Below, piece after piece: positions 10,959-22,023 of a DNA stretch of 64,000 bases. The stretch comes from Phialocephala subalpina (Eukaryota; Ascomycota; Leotiomycetes; Helotiales; Mollisiaceae): NCBI GenBank assembly GCA_900073065.1, contig FJOG01000001.1, positions 2,799,225-2,863,224 on the forward strand, written 5' to 3'. The position numbers were made by a program, and so were the translations under genes. How positions within the stretch are numbered: position 1 is the stretch's first letter; each line of letters starts with the position of its first letter. Under the pieces are notes generated by a model that saw only the letters and a list, made by a program, of their open reading frames with translations, made no database searches and had not been told where the DNA came from.

Positions 10959-13049
10959 ATGGCACGAAAATCTACACCGCAGCCGCTGACGCTGCCCACA
11001 ACCACTGCCAACGATGAGCACGACTTCATCGATAGTCCCAGATCTGCTTTGAGCCCTAAGTCTCCGAGATCACCGAGATCTCCTTTCAGGTTCAACTCAA
11101 AGAAGTCACAAAGCGACTTCCCGTCCATCCAAGCGGCCGAATCGCAACAAGTCTCAACCATACCTGCCTCCCAGACTAGTCCCTCCTTTTCCACCCAACA
11201 CAATACTATTATACCAGAGAAGGAAAGGGAAAGGCCGTCACGGAGTGGGTTCTTCTCCAACTATAAGGCCTCGAAGAGTTCGAGTCGTCTGCAGAACCAA
11301 GAGAGACAGCAGGAGGAGATGTCGAGAGACACGGACCCTGCTATGTCCGCAAAAGTTTCAACAAAGGAAAATTCTAGAACTGGTACGACTCCTATCGTTT
11401 CGTCTTTTCATCTTCAAGAACTAACCTCTGCTGTGGTATTAGACAACAGTACGGACAAGACAGTCACCCGAAGACCAGTTGGCGGGCCCTCGAGATCAGA
11501 CGCCTCCCTCGACTTGACTGGGGAGTCCGTGGCTGGTCAACAACCCACTACTAATACGGGTGCGAAGAAGGCTAAGCCAAAGCCTTTCAGTATCTTGTCA
11601 CGAACGAAATCTATACGAGACGAACAAAGCCCTCGAGAGCCATCTCCTAAGCACGCCATTGCTGAACCCGAACCAGCACATACACCTGAGAGCTCTTTGA
11701 AGACAGCACCCCTACCCCTCGAACACGACCGCTCTTTCAGACATATGATGAGCTCCACGATTCGACAACGATCCGAAGATCGTACACCCACAATGCCTCG
11801 AGACAGGTCACAAGAGAAGGCCGCGAAGGAGGGCAGCAAGCTCAAGGGCTCGAGAGACAACAGCAGATCACAGACGACTCGGGATCCAAACAAGAGATCG
11901 GAGACCTCGTTTTCGAACTCATTCAATGAGCGCGGTGGACAGTCGTTCTTGAGCGGCTTGAAGACACATGCCACCAAGGGCGCAGGGGCTTTGAGCAAGG
12001 GTCTGTTTGGGAAAGGCAGGGCTAATAGCACGACTGAGAAGGAGCCGGTTGTTGACGACGAGCATTATCAGTTGAAGGTCCTCAATCTGCCACTTGTTGA
12101 ACAGACGCGGAAGACTAGAATCTCGAAGAAGTTGGAGGAGTCGCGTGATAAGACTGAGTTCTGGATGCCCGCGTTCCCCTGGAGAGCCATCGACTACTTG
12201 AACTACAAGGGCAGTGATGTTGAGGGTCTGTACAGAGTTCCGGGGAGTACTCCTGAGATCAAGAAATGGCAGAGAAAGTTCGATGAGTGTAAGATAAATT
12301 TACTTCACTTCCACTCTCCAAATGATCTCTAACATTTTATAGTATTCGATGTCGACCTCTTTGAGCAACCTGATCTCTACGATATCAACATCATTGGCTC
12401 TATGCTCAAGGCTTGGTTCCGTGAACTTCAGGACGAACTTCTTCCAAAAGCTATCCAAGAGCGTATTGCACGAGAGTGTTCTGGATCCGAGGAGGTTCCA
12501 CAAATGCTGGTCGACGAGCTCTCCAACCTTTCCCCATTCAACTACTATCTGCTCTTCGCCATCACCTGCCATCTCTCACTTCTCCTCGCCCATTCCGACA
12601 AGAACAAGATGGACTACCGAAATTTGTGCATCTGTTTCCAACCTTGCCTGAAGATTGATGCCTTCTGCTTCCGATTCCTCGTATGCAACTGGAGAGACTG
12701 CTGGAAGGGCTGCAAGAATGAGGCTCAGTATATCGAGCAAGAGTATATGCTGTTCAACCAAGTTGATATGCTTCCTCCTTCCAGTGCGGAAGGCCGTAGC
12801 AGCACGGCCATTGAGAGCGAGCGCAATGTCTCAAGTTCTGACAGCAGCAAGCCTAGTAGCATCGACAACTCCAACCAGAAGGCCGGTGGTAATCAGAATA
12901 AAAAGTTGCCATTCAGCCAAGGTTCCACCACCAACTCCGGCACTGTCAATACCACTTTGACTGTTGTCGCGGAACGAGCACAAACTCCACCGAACTCAGA
13001 CATGCGTCCGCTCAGTCCTATTAAGCCATTGAGTCCGCTTGGCTTATAA
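10959..13049 (+). CDS. RhoGAP-domain protein
   Basis: Exons 10959-11382, 11443-12288, 12343-13049; 658 residues if the first intron is spliced. The start ATGGCACGAAAA was preferred over an in-frame ATG 96 nt upstream (10863) because the latter adds an incoherent tail. Residues 1-350 are low-complexity, rich in Ser/Pro/Arg with many SP and RSP sites, suggesting phosphoregulation. The RhoGAP domain begins near residue 360; the arginine finger is in EGLYRVPGS (about residue 406) and the second helix motif is LKAWFRELQDELLP. Such proteins switch off Rho/Rac/Cdc42-type GTPases and shape polarity and the actin cytoskeleton. The 60-nt first intron has perfect splice and branch sites (CTAAC) yet no stop and a multiple-of-three length. 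Confidence 0.88.
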
Positions 13050-14014
13050 GCAACGTTGAGGCTGGGTCTCGGGTACCGCCGTTGACTCTCACGAAACAAC
13101 CACATTGTATCGACACACCGATACTCCCTTTCCTCTCGAGTGCATTGTCCGCCGAGGGGTTCTATCTGGAAAGAAGCAAATGAGGCACGAGAAAATCGAC
13201 AGGAGGGACAAATGGCGAGCAATCTTCACGGCTGGGCATGAAACGATTTTTCTTCTTCTCGACCTCGAAATTTCTTCACCAGGTACTACGACTATGCAGA
13301 ATCTTGACGGAAAGCGATTCTCTTCACATGCTTGTCATATCATTACGATTCTTCTTTCTCATCATGCGTTCATACGAGTCGAAGTTTGTGTTGAATACCC
13401 CTAGCGTTGCACATGGTGGCATCTTTGTTTTTCTCGTTTTCATTTTATTCTTATCGAAATGCATTTGAAGGCCACGCTCCGAGAATATTGGAGAATGCCT
13501 TACGGATGGATGTAATGACCTTTGTGGATGGTCCAGGTGGGGATGGCATAGGGAGAAGGAATTGTTGGTCTATTTCCTTGGATGGAGGATGATTACTTTC
13601 TCGTGCGTCCGAGTGAGTGTGGAGGGCGAGGAGAGGAGATATATATGGCCTTTGATGGTCATCTTTGTAAGATTAGGAGGTGATATGGTGGAGCGTAAAG
13701 CACACCAGTTGAAGAGGAAAGTGATTCTAAGAGGATGGAATGGACATAGGGTGTCGAGACATCAATGCATTCCGTGCCGGAGCAGCTTGACTTTTCTCAA
13801 TCGTGAATTGAAGAGCGAAACAGTTCCCTTGTGACATTTACATTTTCAATACCGCCCAAAACGCCGTGCAACTACCAACGCCTGCCAATGCAAAGTTCGT
13901 CACTGCAATAGACCGGTGCGCTGCTTCTTCCATAAGAAGCTCAAGCAACCAGCAACATCATCACCACCCCTCATTTCTCTCATGATACGCCAGAGGGGAT
14001 TTTGTGCCCTCCAC
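13050..14014. other. Convergent 3' flanks, no gene seen
   Basis: Lies between the stops of the RhoGAP gene and RRS1. Short ORFs here are not coherent. Probably 3' UTRs and terminators of both genes; no precise poly(A) signal can be assigned. Confidence 0.5.
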
Positions 14015-14719
14015 TCAATCCCTCCTGCCCCCATGATTCTTCTTCTGCTTCCTCTCATTCGCCCTCTGCAACCTCTCATTCCGTCTAACCTTCTCCTTCC
14101 TCTCCCTCCTCCCATCCCCTTGAACCTGAGTCCCCTCCTTCCGTTCCCTCTCCTTCTTCTCATCAACCTCCACTATCCACGCCTCATCCGCCTTCTTGTT
14201 TGCGCCTTTGTAGCCCCATTTGGGGACCCATTCGCCGGTTGCTTCGTCGTATTGCATCTTCTTGCGTTCTTCGGCGGTTTTGGATTTTATGCCTTTCTTG
14301 GCGGCGAATTTCTCCCAGGTTGTTTGGGCTTTTGGTGGGGGGAGTGGCTATTACTCGCGTCAACCAATTGCGGAAATAATTGTGGAAGTAAAATTGCTTG
14401 GTGAAATTTCAAAAGCGCAAGGTGGAAGGAGGGCAAGGGAAAGTACCTTTTCACGAGGTAATTTTGTCTCAATCCCAGGTAAACTCAACAAAACTCCATT
14501 CGGCGTACTAGCAATCGGACAAGTGCTCAACAACTGATTCAGTAACGCTTGTGCGCCATCTCTTGCTGTAGCTGCGAGGTCGTCTTCTAGGTTTTCGGGA
14601 GTGGTGAGGAGGAGTGGATTTGGGTCTGAGGCGAGGAGGAGGCCGAGGTCGAATGTGTAGGGCGTTGGTTTGTTGACTACGACTGGAAGTCGAGAAGGGC
14701 CTTTTTCTGTTTCTGCCAT
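14015..14719 (-). CDS. RRS1: Ribosome biogenesis regulatory protein Rrs1
   Basis: Two exons (14447-14719 and 14015-14347, 99-nt intron) encode 201 residues, close to the 203 of yeast Rrs1. The N-terminal part carries the family signature: KPTPYTFDLGLLLASDPNPL, ARDGAQALLNQLL, and LPREK|PLPPPK spanning the splice. Then TWEKFAAKKGIKSK, EWVPKWGYKGANK and a lysine/arginine-rich tail. In yeast Rrs1 works with Rpf2 to load the 5S RNP (5S rRNA, uL18, uL5) onto pre-60S particles in the nucleolus and is essential. The ATG at 14719 was chosen over an in-frame upstream start because family proteins begin just before the conserved block. It shares a 238-bp upstream region with the divergent mitoribosomal mS29 gene. 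Confidence 0.93.
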
Positions 14720-14957
14720 TGTGTCTGAGTTCGAGTTTGGTAGTTTGGTGGGAGTTGTAAGAGCTGCAGAGAAAAGTTGCGATAAAGCGACGATAAACTT
14801 TTTGGAGAGCCGCTTTAAGTTCGGCCGCATTTTAGCGCTAAAATGGAAGTAAGCTAAAGATTTACATTTCGAAGGTCGGACGACAACATCTTTCTTTCAG
14901 CAAGTGAAGCTCCCCAACGCTCGGCCATTGAGCTTCACTCGCACACCTGCGGGCAAC
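14720..14957. promoter_or_regulatory. Bidirectional promoter RRS1 / mS29
   Basis: The two start codons face away from each other across 238 bp. Both products serve ribosomes, cytosolic assembly on one side and the mitochondrial small subunit on the other, so shared control is plausible. An inverted TTTAGCG/CGCTAAA element at about 14832-14843 lies in the middle. Confidence 0.5.
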
Positions 14958-16710
14958 ATGGCGTCAACGAATTGCTGGAGATGTCTCTCCAGACCCTCCA
15001 CCACACTCACTCATCCCTCTCTCCTCACCCTCTCCCGACCCTCCTTTTCCACATCCGCAATCCTAGCTGCGGCAGTCAAGAAACCGACTCTCGCCGCTCG
15101 GTCAAAAGGTCAAAAGACATTAAAGATCAAGAAAAAAGCTGTAGTGAAGACGGGGAAACCTCCCGCGGCAGGAGAGAGAAAAGCGATGCGGAAGAGGATT
15201 GTGTTGAGTAATACGAATGCGTTGGAGGTTGAAGGGATGCAGGATTTGGATGAGCAGATGGTGGAGAAGTTGGTTAGGAAGAAGGAGGAGGATTTGAGTG
15301 TTAGTTTTGCGTTGGAGGCAGCGGGGGAGATGGAGGCGGAGGTGGTGGGTAAGGTGGTGGGGTTGAAGGGGGAGACGGTTGATAGTTTGAGGGCTGTGGA
15401 GGCGTTTAAGACGACGCAAGGTTGGGGGTTGTTTCGGAGGCCGGGGTTGTTACTGAGGGAGGAGAGTAGGGAGTTGAGTAGGAGGATGGTGGGTGCTGCG
15501 AGGGGGAGGGAGGAGTTAAGGTTGGTGATTGATGGGGAGAAGGGGTCAGGGAAGAGTTTGATGTTGTTGCATGCTATGGCTACGGCGTTTGTGAAGGGGT
15601 GGGTGGTGTTGAATATTCCGGAAGGTATGTTGCAGATGTGAATGATGGGGATTGTGGCTGATGATTTGAAAAGCTCAGGAAGTCACTAACGCTATGAATG
15701 ACTATGCTCCGATACAAGGAACGACACCGACACTTTGGTCACAGCCAACATATACTGCGAATTGGCTTGGACAAATCGGCAAAGCAAATAATGCAGTGTT
15801 GCAAGACCTCCAACTGAGCATGGAGCACAACCTCCCTATACCCATCCAATCCAACATCTCCCTCGCCCGTCTCTGCGAGCTCGGTGCCCGAGACCCAGAT
15901 GTAGCATGGCCTATCTTCCTCGCCTTCTGGGCTGAAATCACAGCCAGAGGCCGACCACCTGTCCTCATGTGTCTCGACAGCTTGAGCCACGTCCTACAAA
16001 ACAGTTTGTACCGGGCTCCAGACTACTCTCAAATCCACGCCCACGACCTAGCCATCATCCGCCATTTCGTTGACCATCTTTCCGGAAAGGCCAAACTTCC
16101 AAATGGAGGAGCTGTCATTGCCGCGACCAGCAGAAGCCATGCTCCAATTTCCAAGTCTCTGGAACTTGTCATCGCAAATGCAGAGGAAAAAGCAGCACAC
16201 GCCAAGTACATGGAGCAATTTACCGCCAGGCAAGCCCAACACAAAGCAAATTACGCCGCATACTTAGAACGATTTCCTGCCATGAAAGCAGAGAGGGACG
16301 CCGAAATCGCTAGATGGCAGCAACAACTCGCCATCGAGGAGGCGGAGCTAGCAGCTCGAACAGCACCAAGACAATTCTTGGATAAGAAAGCGCTTAAAGC
16401 GATGGCCCCTAAACCATTGTTGAAACCTGCACCGTATGCGCCTCTACAGCAGGAGGAACTTCAACTTACGCCCCGGGATCCATTTGAGAAGGCTTATGAT
16501 GCGAGAGCGGATAAGGTGTTGGAGAATGTGGATGTTTTGAGCTTGAAGGGGATCAGCAGGGCGGAGGCGAGGGCGTTGATGGAGTATTGGGCACAGAGTG
16601 GGGTGTTGAGACAGAGGGTTGATGAGGAGAGTGTTGCGGAGAAGTGGGCGTTGGCTGGGAATGGGATTGTCGGGGAGATTCAGAGGGGGGCGTTGTGGAT
16701 GCGGATATAG
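14958..16710 (+). CDS. Mitochondrial small ribosomal subunit protein mS29 (DAP3/Rsm23)
   Basis: Exons 14958-15624 and 15674-16710 (49-nt intron) encode 567 residues. The start is followed by an Arg/Ser/Thr-rich mitochondrial presequence. The GTP-binding P-loop is GEKGSGKS, with FYG-equivalent GWGLFRRPG and NIPEAQEV after the splice. LMCLDSLSHVLQ forms the Walker B-like strand. The long insertion at residues about 400-460 is Ala/Glu/Gln-rich and helical. mS29 is the GTP-binding head protein of the mitoribosome small subunit. DNA of exon 1 from about 15.2 to 15.6 kb is strikingly G-rich and C-poor on the coding strand compared with exon 2. Confidence 0.9.
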
Positions 16711-17311
16711 AGATGGGAGAAAGGCGGTGGTGGTGGGCAGGAGGAGGGGACAATGTATTGTATTGTAAGTGTAAAAGGCTTGTGAGATATATATGTTGAT
16801 AAGATGGCATAGCATAGAAGTGTATGGATGGATGGTTTTGCATATCCCCCTTGCTTCTTGCTCTTGTGTTGTTCGATTTGAGATGGGAAGTTTTCATCAA
16901 TTCGATATCCCAAGTCTTGTGGATATTGACCACCATTTTTGTTGCACGCGCAACTCCATTGTCCTAAATCGTTCTCGACAACCCGTTTTCTGTTTCAGCA
17001 AGCCAGCCCTCATCCTCCGCAAAGCCGCTCGACTTCTCTTTCATTGCGACTTTGCGCAAAAGAAAGAGAACTCTAGTGTTTCAAAACGGTAGAAATTTAG
17101 CAATACATGTTTATCCGTCACGTAAGCTTTATCACGTGGTATATGGCTCAAAGCAGTAAGAGATTTAAGCGATCAAATCATAATACGTTCTTTCTAGCCA
17201 GCTTAATAAAACTGATATTAATTAAAATAAGAAAATTTTAACCATCTACCAATCATGGACCGCTGGGTACGACGCCCTGTCCTTACAAATCACATGCAGT
17301 ATCCACTAACA
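16711..17311. other. Intergenic, turning AT-rich
   Basis: Begins as the mS29 3' flank and becomes AT-rich at about 17100-17250 (TTAATTAAAATAAG-type sequence), like old RIP-mutated DNA. A CACGTG box is at 17133-17138. No gene seen. Confidence 0.5.
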
Positions 17312-17430
17312 CATAACATAGCGCAACGGTAGCGCGTTCGACTCCAGATCGAAAGGTGTACGTAATCCAGGTGCAGCTCCGTGAGGTAAAATACTTACAA
17401 ATATTTCTAGTATCCGTTCAAATCGGGTGT
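17312..17430 (+). pseudogene. tRNA-Trp(CCA)-like relic
   Basis: A D arm (GCGC-AACGGTA-GCGC, 17321-17335) is followed by a perfect 5-bp anticodon arm TTCGA/TCGAA (17337-17353) with loop CTCCAGA, anticodon CCA at 17344-17346. A T-loop TTCAAAT with stem ATCCG/CGGGT lies at 17412-17428. Between the anticodon and T arms is an insertion of about 55 nt instead of a 4-5 nt variable loop, and the acceptor stem pairs poorly. The usual eukaryotic intron site next to the anticodon is uninterrupted. Read as a broken tRNA-Trp copy in AT-rich, mutated DNA; a working tRNA looks unlikely. Confidence 0.5.
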
Positions 17431-17597
17431 GGTTCAATTCCCTTCCATTTTTTTGATTGCGATAATTTTTCGCTCGGGATTTTTTGGCCTTTCGGTTAAT
17501 TCTTTTAGCGAGCTGCTTAAGCATTAAAGGACCACGTAATTAGGAGCCCAAGGATCTACCGGGGGAAAGGGTACTTGCTCGATTCTCTTTCAGTACC

Positions 17598-18831
17598 GAT
17601 CGGGTCTTCATCAACCAGTATGGTTATTCTGAGAGGAACCACCAAGTACAGATGATGCGCCAAATTTACGAGAACGCGCGTCAGACCACTATATAGCTTG
17701 GAGATTCGGGCAATGGAGAAGGGGAACTCTTCGCCGATCTGTCCGCAGTTGCCGCAGCCGAATCATCTTCTTCCTCACTTGAAGGTCACGTTGCAGAAAA
17801 CCATACGGTTATTCAGCCGATTCTAGAAATTCCATGGTGGGATCGTATCTGGGTCCTTCAAGAGATTGCCCGATCGAGATGGGTCTTCGTTCAATATCGC
17901 CAATATCGTGTTGAATGGAGATACTTCGCGGAGATCTTCCGCTACATAGCATTTACGAACGAGATGACCGCTGCGGCAGAACAATTTGTGCGTAGATACC
18001 TCCCTCTGCTTCAGAAGTTCCAGGTACGATCCGATGTCTCGAAGTATGCACTACTCGACTTGATCCTCGGGATAAAATCTACGGACTGCTCGGCCTATTG
18101 GTTAGCAATGATCTGGATGAAGAAGCAGATCTAGACTACTCGAAGTCTACGAGGAATGTATACATTGAGTTTGCTAGATCACATATGAATTTAACAACAT
18201 TGTGCTCGGCAGAATATGGGAATAAATCAGCCCTTGGTCTACCATCTTGGTGCCCAAATTGGAGTGTGGACGCTGCGAGTCCGACACCTTTCCTAGCGAG
18301 TGGGATTGAAACTGGCTCTATTGGAAGACCACTGGGAATCCACAGCCCCCGCGATACGTGCCTTCTTTCTCTGAATAGCTGGATAATAGATAGAGTCTAA
18401 ACTGTGGGAAAGCTAGCGGATGCTGCTCTCCTGATAGACAAGATCGAGAATTCCTGGGTGAAGTTGGCCTCTGCCTCCCAAATTTCAAGGCATGCAAACG
18501 CTGCTCTCCGGTTCTTAAAGGAACATTAGATGATTTTTCCAAGGGTTGGATTTGTGCCGTTCAAGGCGATTTTGACGAGCGTTCATGGCTTCAGATTCTG
18601 CAAAATAGCGAGAATCCTCCCGGTGGCGAATGGAAGGCAGGTGGCACACTTGAGGATGGTGATGCCAAAAAGATGACTTGTTTGAACCGCCGGTTCTTTT
18701 TGTCGGCCAAAGGTTTCATGGGTTTTGGGCCAGCAGCAACAAAAGTTGGAGACGTACTTTACACTTTTTCATCGAACTCAAAATCCGCCACTGTTTTCGT
18801 TATTCGCAGGCCCCGGACCACTTATCGATAA
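17598..18831 (+). pseudogene. HET-domain (heterokaryon incompatibility) gene relic
   Basis: Conserved HET signatures remain in order: FINQYGYSERNHQVQMM (for CINQ...ERN.QV..M), IYENARQTTI*LG, PWWDRIWVLQEIARS, DPRDKIYGLLGL, GLPSWCPNWS, and a C-terminal NRRFFLSAKGFMGFGPAATK. The reading frame is broken by TAG at 17694-17696, exactly where the family has Trp (TGG), by a frameshift near 18058-18062 just before DPRDK, and by a stop after about 18398. The 5' end of the domain is missing. HET proteins trigger cell death when unlike fungal individuals fuse; a decayed member is common. The TGG to TAG change fits repeat-induced point mutation. Confidence 0.88.
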
Positions 18832-19434
18832 ATTGGACACTGCTTTGTGCATGATTATCCAAACGATAACATTGCGGAACTTTTTTCCAGAGATACAAGG
18901 TCCGAGCGAGAGGATTTTTTTGGTATGAGGCCAAGGGACGCTGTAGCCATTTAAACCATGCGCAATATTAGCATCAAATGTAGGATTCAGGTACTGGAAA
19001 TTCATAATCGTCAACCAAATTGTAAGAGGTACATGTGCTAGCAATAGCGCTGCGTGAACTCTCCCCATTGTCCTAAACTTCGACTTGAAAATGCATTCAT
19101 TCTTTGACCGCCACGTTAAAATCCGCCCCGCCCCGCCCCGCCTCCCGTCGAAGACCTAAGCGAGTAGGCGGGGAAGAGGCAGGGGTCATTGATACGGCGT
19201 GATTGGCGTTGATCGACGACGCGTCTAAGCGCGTTTGGCTACCTCCGAACTTCAGCTCTATCTTGCTATCTTGACTCCTCGTCAACAGTTTGGAGGATCA
19301 TCTGTGAAGATATTCGAATGTCCTAACCTTGGCCTTTCGATGAGCGAATTGTGAAATAAGCTGGTTCTCTGCACGTTGTTCCCATAACCGTTCTCGTTAA
19401 GTCTTGGAGCTCGAGCTCACCCACCACTAGCATC
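18832..19434. other. Intergenic with a short CCCCG tandem run
   Basis: No gene seen. A GC-rich microsatellite, about four CCCCG units, lies at 19123-19143. The rest is the leader of the following broken gene. Confidence 0.5.
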
Positions 19435-20937
19435 ATGTCAAACATTCCTCCAGCAGTCGGTCAGTACCGTTGTGAACACATCTCCAGAATAGCCCCTTCT
19501 AGGCTAATCTTACTGGTCAGCATTTGCGAGTGATACCCCTATGGCAGATGCCAATGTGTGGGAAGTTTCATCGATGGCCGGATACGCATCTTCTTCACAC
19601 GACGGGAACAAATATATGTCATCCGAGAATAACTACTCCTCTTCCGAAGAAGAAAATGACATCGACATGCAAGATGCTAGTGTTGACGAGATTCCGGAAG
19701 AGGTTGAAATATCGGATCGACTCGAGGACTTGGGAAACGTTGTCATTTTGTCGTTCCCGAACATCGTGGAATACTCGGATGATGAAGCCAAGGATATATT
19801 CGACGATGGTCTAGACGATGATGAAGACTCTTCGTCAGATAGCGACGTCAGCACTGTATGAAGAGCTGAGCGAGCCTGATATCATGGTCCAAGTCCTTGA
19901 AATCCCAGCATCGTCCCCCGTCAACGAGGAGAAAAAAAGCGAGGATGAGGACGAGAACGAAGAAAGTCTGGCGAGTAACGTACCGGACGATATATACGAG
20001 ACCGATTAAGATTATACCGATGGTGAGACCGAGGTGTCAGACGCTCCAGGCGTGCAGCAGGAGGACGTACCGGCTTCACAAACCGAGCGCAAACTGCGAT
20101 TCCGTAACATTCAAAACTACCGCTACAATAATTTGTCAAGAGAAGAATGTGCACAGTATTCCGAGAAATGGAAGTGGAAGCTACTCGAATTGGAGGAGAT
20201 GAAGAAACAAATCGAGAAAGAAATCCTTGAGGCTGAAGGCAAACTTGAAGAAACAGAAAAAACGATAAATGACAGCGAAGAAGAATTTTACGAGAGCATG
20301 ACGAAATCTGGGGTCTCTCGAGAGCTCTACGAAGCATACGAGTCCTTTTGCGCCTCTTTGAATCCTGAATTTGGGCAGCGCGGCGGATTTTCAGCTACTT
20401 GCTTTACCGACCACGAGAATTGTTATGTCAAATATGATCCTCAATTCGAAATCTTTAAAGAGTGTGTTGATACTCCTTATACCGATTGCAACTTTCGTTG
20501 CGAAGCGTCTGTGATTGAGCCCCAGAGAAAGTCTGATTCAAGGGAGTACGTTGTCGAATTTTGGCTGATTAAGTGTCCTGAACCATTGACTGGATCGGAG
20601 ACAACCTGGGGTTAGCAATACGTAAGACTCGAAAGCCCCTATATGATGTCATGCACTCACATATATCTCTCAGCCTGGGCTTTATAGTCTAGCAACTGCC
20701 GCCGTGCGGGAGGATTCTGAAGCCGCAATGGACATGCTTCAATGTCTACCAGATATGAACGCAACCTTTGACGGAGGCTGGCTCTTCGACCATACTTTTG
20801 AGGATTCGCTAAAGAAATCTCCCATCAAAGGGAAGCGCTGGCGGTTTAGAAGCGCTCACAAAATCGATAAGCCCTGCACAGCGAAAGAAAAGAGACAGAG
20901 GTTGGAATTGGCCTTGAGACCAGAAAATGTCCGATGA
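19435..20937 (+). pseudogene. Tandem family copy A (unknown family), broken
   Basis: First of three tandem relatives. A short first exon (19435-19459), a 61-nt intron, then an acidic Ser/Glu/Asp-rich part. The frame is lost near 19860, an in-frame TAA stands at 20007-20009 and a TAG at 20613-20615, just before a 52-nt intron (20622-20673) that is at the same place as in copy C. Family landmarks are a coiled-coil (ELEEMKKQIEKEI), GQRGGFSATCFTDHEN, YVKYDP, FRCEAS, VVEFW, and after the intron GGWLFDHTFE and GKRWRFRSAHKIDKP. I do not recognise the family. Three lesions make a functional product unlikely, although the gene still reads well between them. Confidence 0.7.
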
Positions 20938-22023
20938 GAGAAGGAGTCAATTAGATAAAGGCAGAGATATGTCTGCTACGACGATAAGTCTCAGCTAGTG
21001 ACGTGCAAAGGCCAGGAGCTTCAGGAGTTTATTTTTATTTTTATTTTTCAGTCGCCGATGATGGGAAGTCCGTGGCAGTGAACATCGGCGGTCGTTTCTC
21101 CTTCTCGCGTAGAGCAATTTGAGGCAAATTGGTATGCGTTTCTGTTTAGATCTTCCGAAGTCTTCTGGTTTACTTCACTTCTTGTAGAACACGGACGTTC
21201 AATGACGCTGTTTCATTCTGTAATCGATTGAAGCCTGTCCGTCGATTTTTGCCTCTGCAAGATCTGAAAGTTACCTTGAATCTCGTTCTCACGATGACTA
21301 GCTTCTAAGAGCAATGGGTTTGGTTTCACACAAATCCATGATCGATGACCCACTTGAACGCCTTGAAGTGCGTCTCTAATTTCAGTTCGATCAAGTTTCA
21401 CTTCAGCGATTCATCTTTCAGACCTACTTAAGCAAATCTCAATTTGCGATCGAAGATTAGTTTTATCATATATTCCGCACGCTCTAATTTTGAGAAAATT
21501 ACCTCTCCACAGCCAATGGGGACCAGCACGGTTGGGATAGCGAGTGTAGGTCTACCCCGCCAAGAGATTCATGGGTTGATGAGAGACCCCTGTCTCCCCG
21601 AATTAGACACCACAGAACGCCTGTGTTCTGTGGAAAGCCTCAATGTGGTACTCTTCGAGTAGACGAATCCTATCAAAACCACGACTGCTTGATGATTTTC
21701 TCGTATGTCGTGAGTTTATTGCCGATAAAATGTATTTAGATATACGAAGACAGTGAGAATGAAATACTGAAGACTTCAAGTGCTCTCGGAGTCAATGATT
21801 ATGCCCTTTCACAAGCCTCGTCAGAGGACTTCATAGAGTATCTAGGTAGGCCAGCATGCGATGGTGAGCAGAGCTTAGATTCCATGACTCGCGGGGGAAG
21901 TGAATGCTCACATGATGTTGATAGTCAAATACTACGATCAACACATTACTGGACGAAGATATGGATATCGACGACGCCGTTACATAGGAGTATTCATCAG
22001 CAACGCATGATGAGAGCGATAAT
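20938..22023. other. Spacer between copies A and B
   Basis: Contains a (ATTTTT)n run at about 21030-21050 and no clear gene. ORF fragments after about 21.7 kb rich in Ser/Glu may be the eroded 5' part of copy B, but I cannot align them with confidence. Confidence 0.4.

Noticed and set aside
19435..20937. Copy A as a functional gene with extra introns around its stops
   Set aside because: No donor/acceptor pair of plausible length bypasses the TAA at 20007 in frame, and the TAG at 20613 lies directly before the conserved donor.
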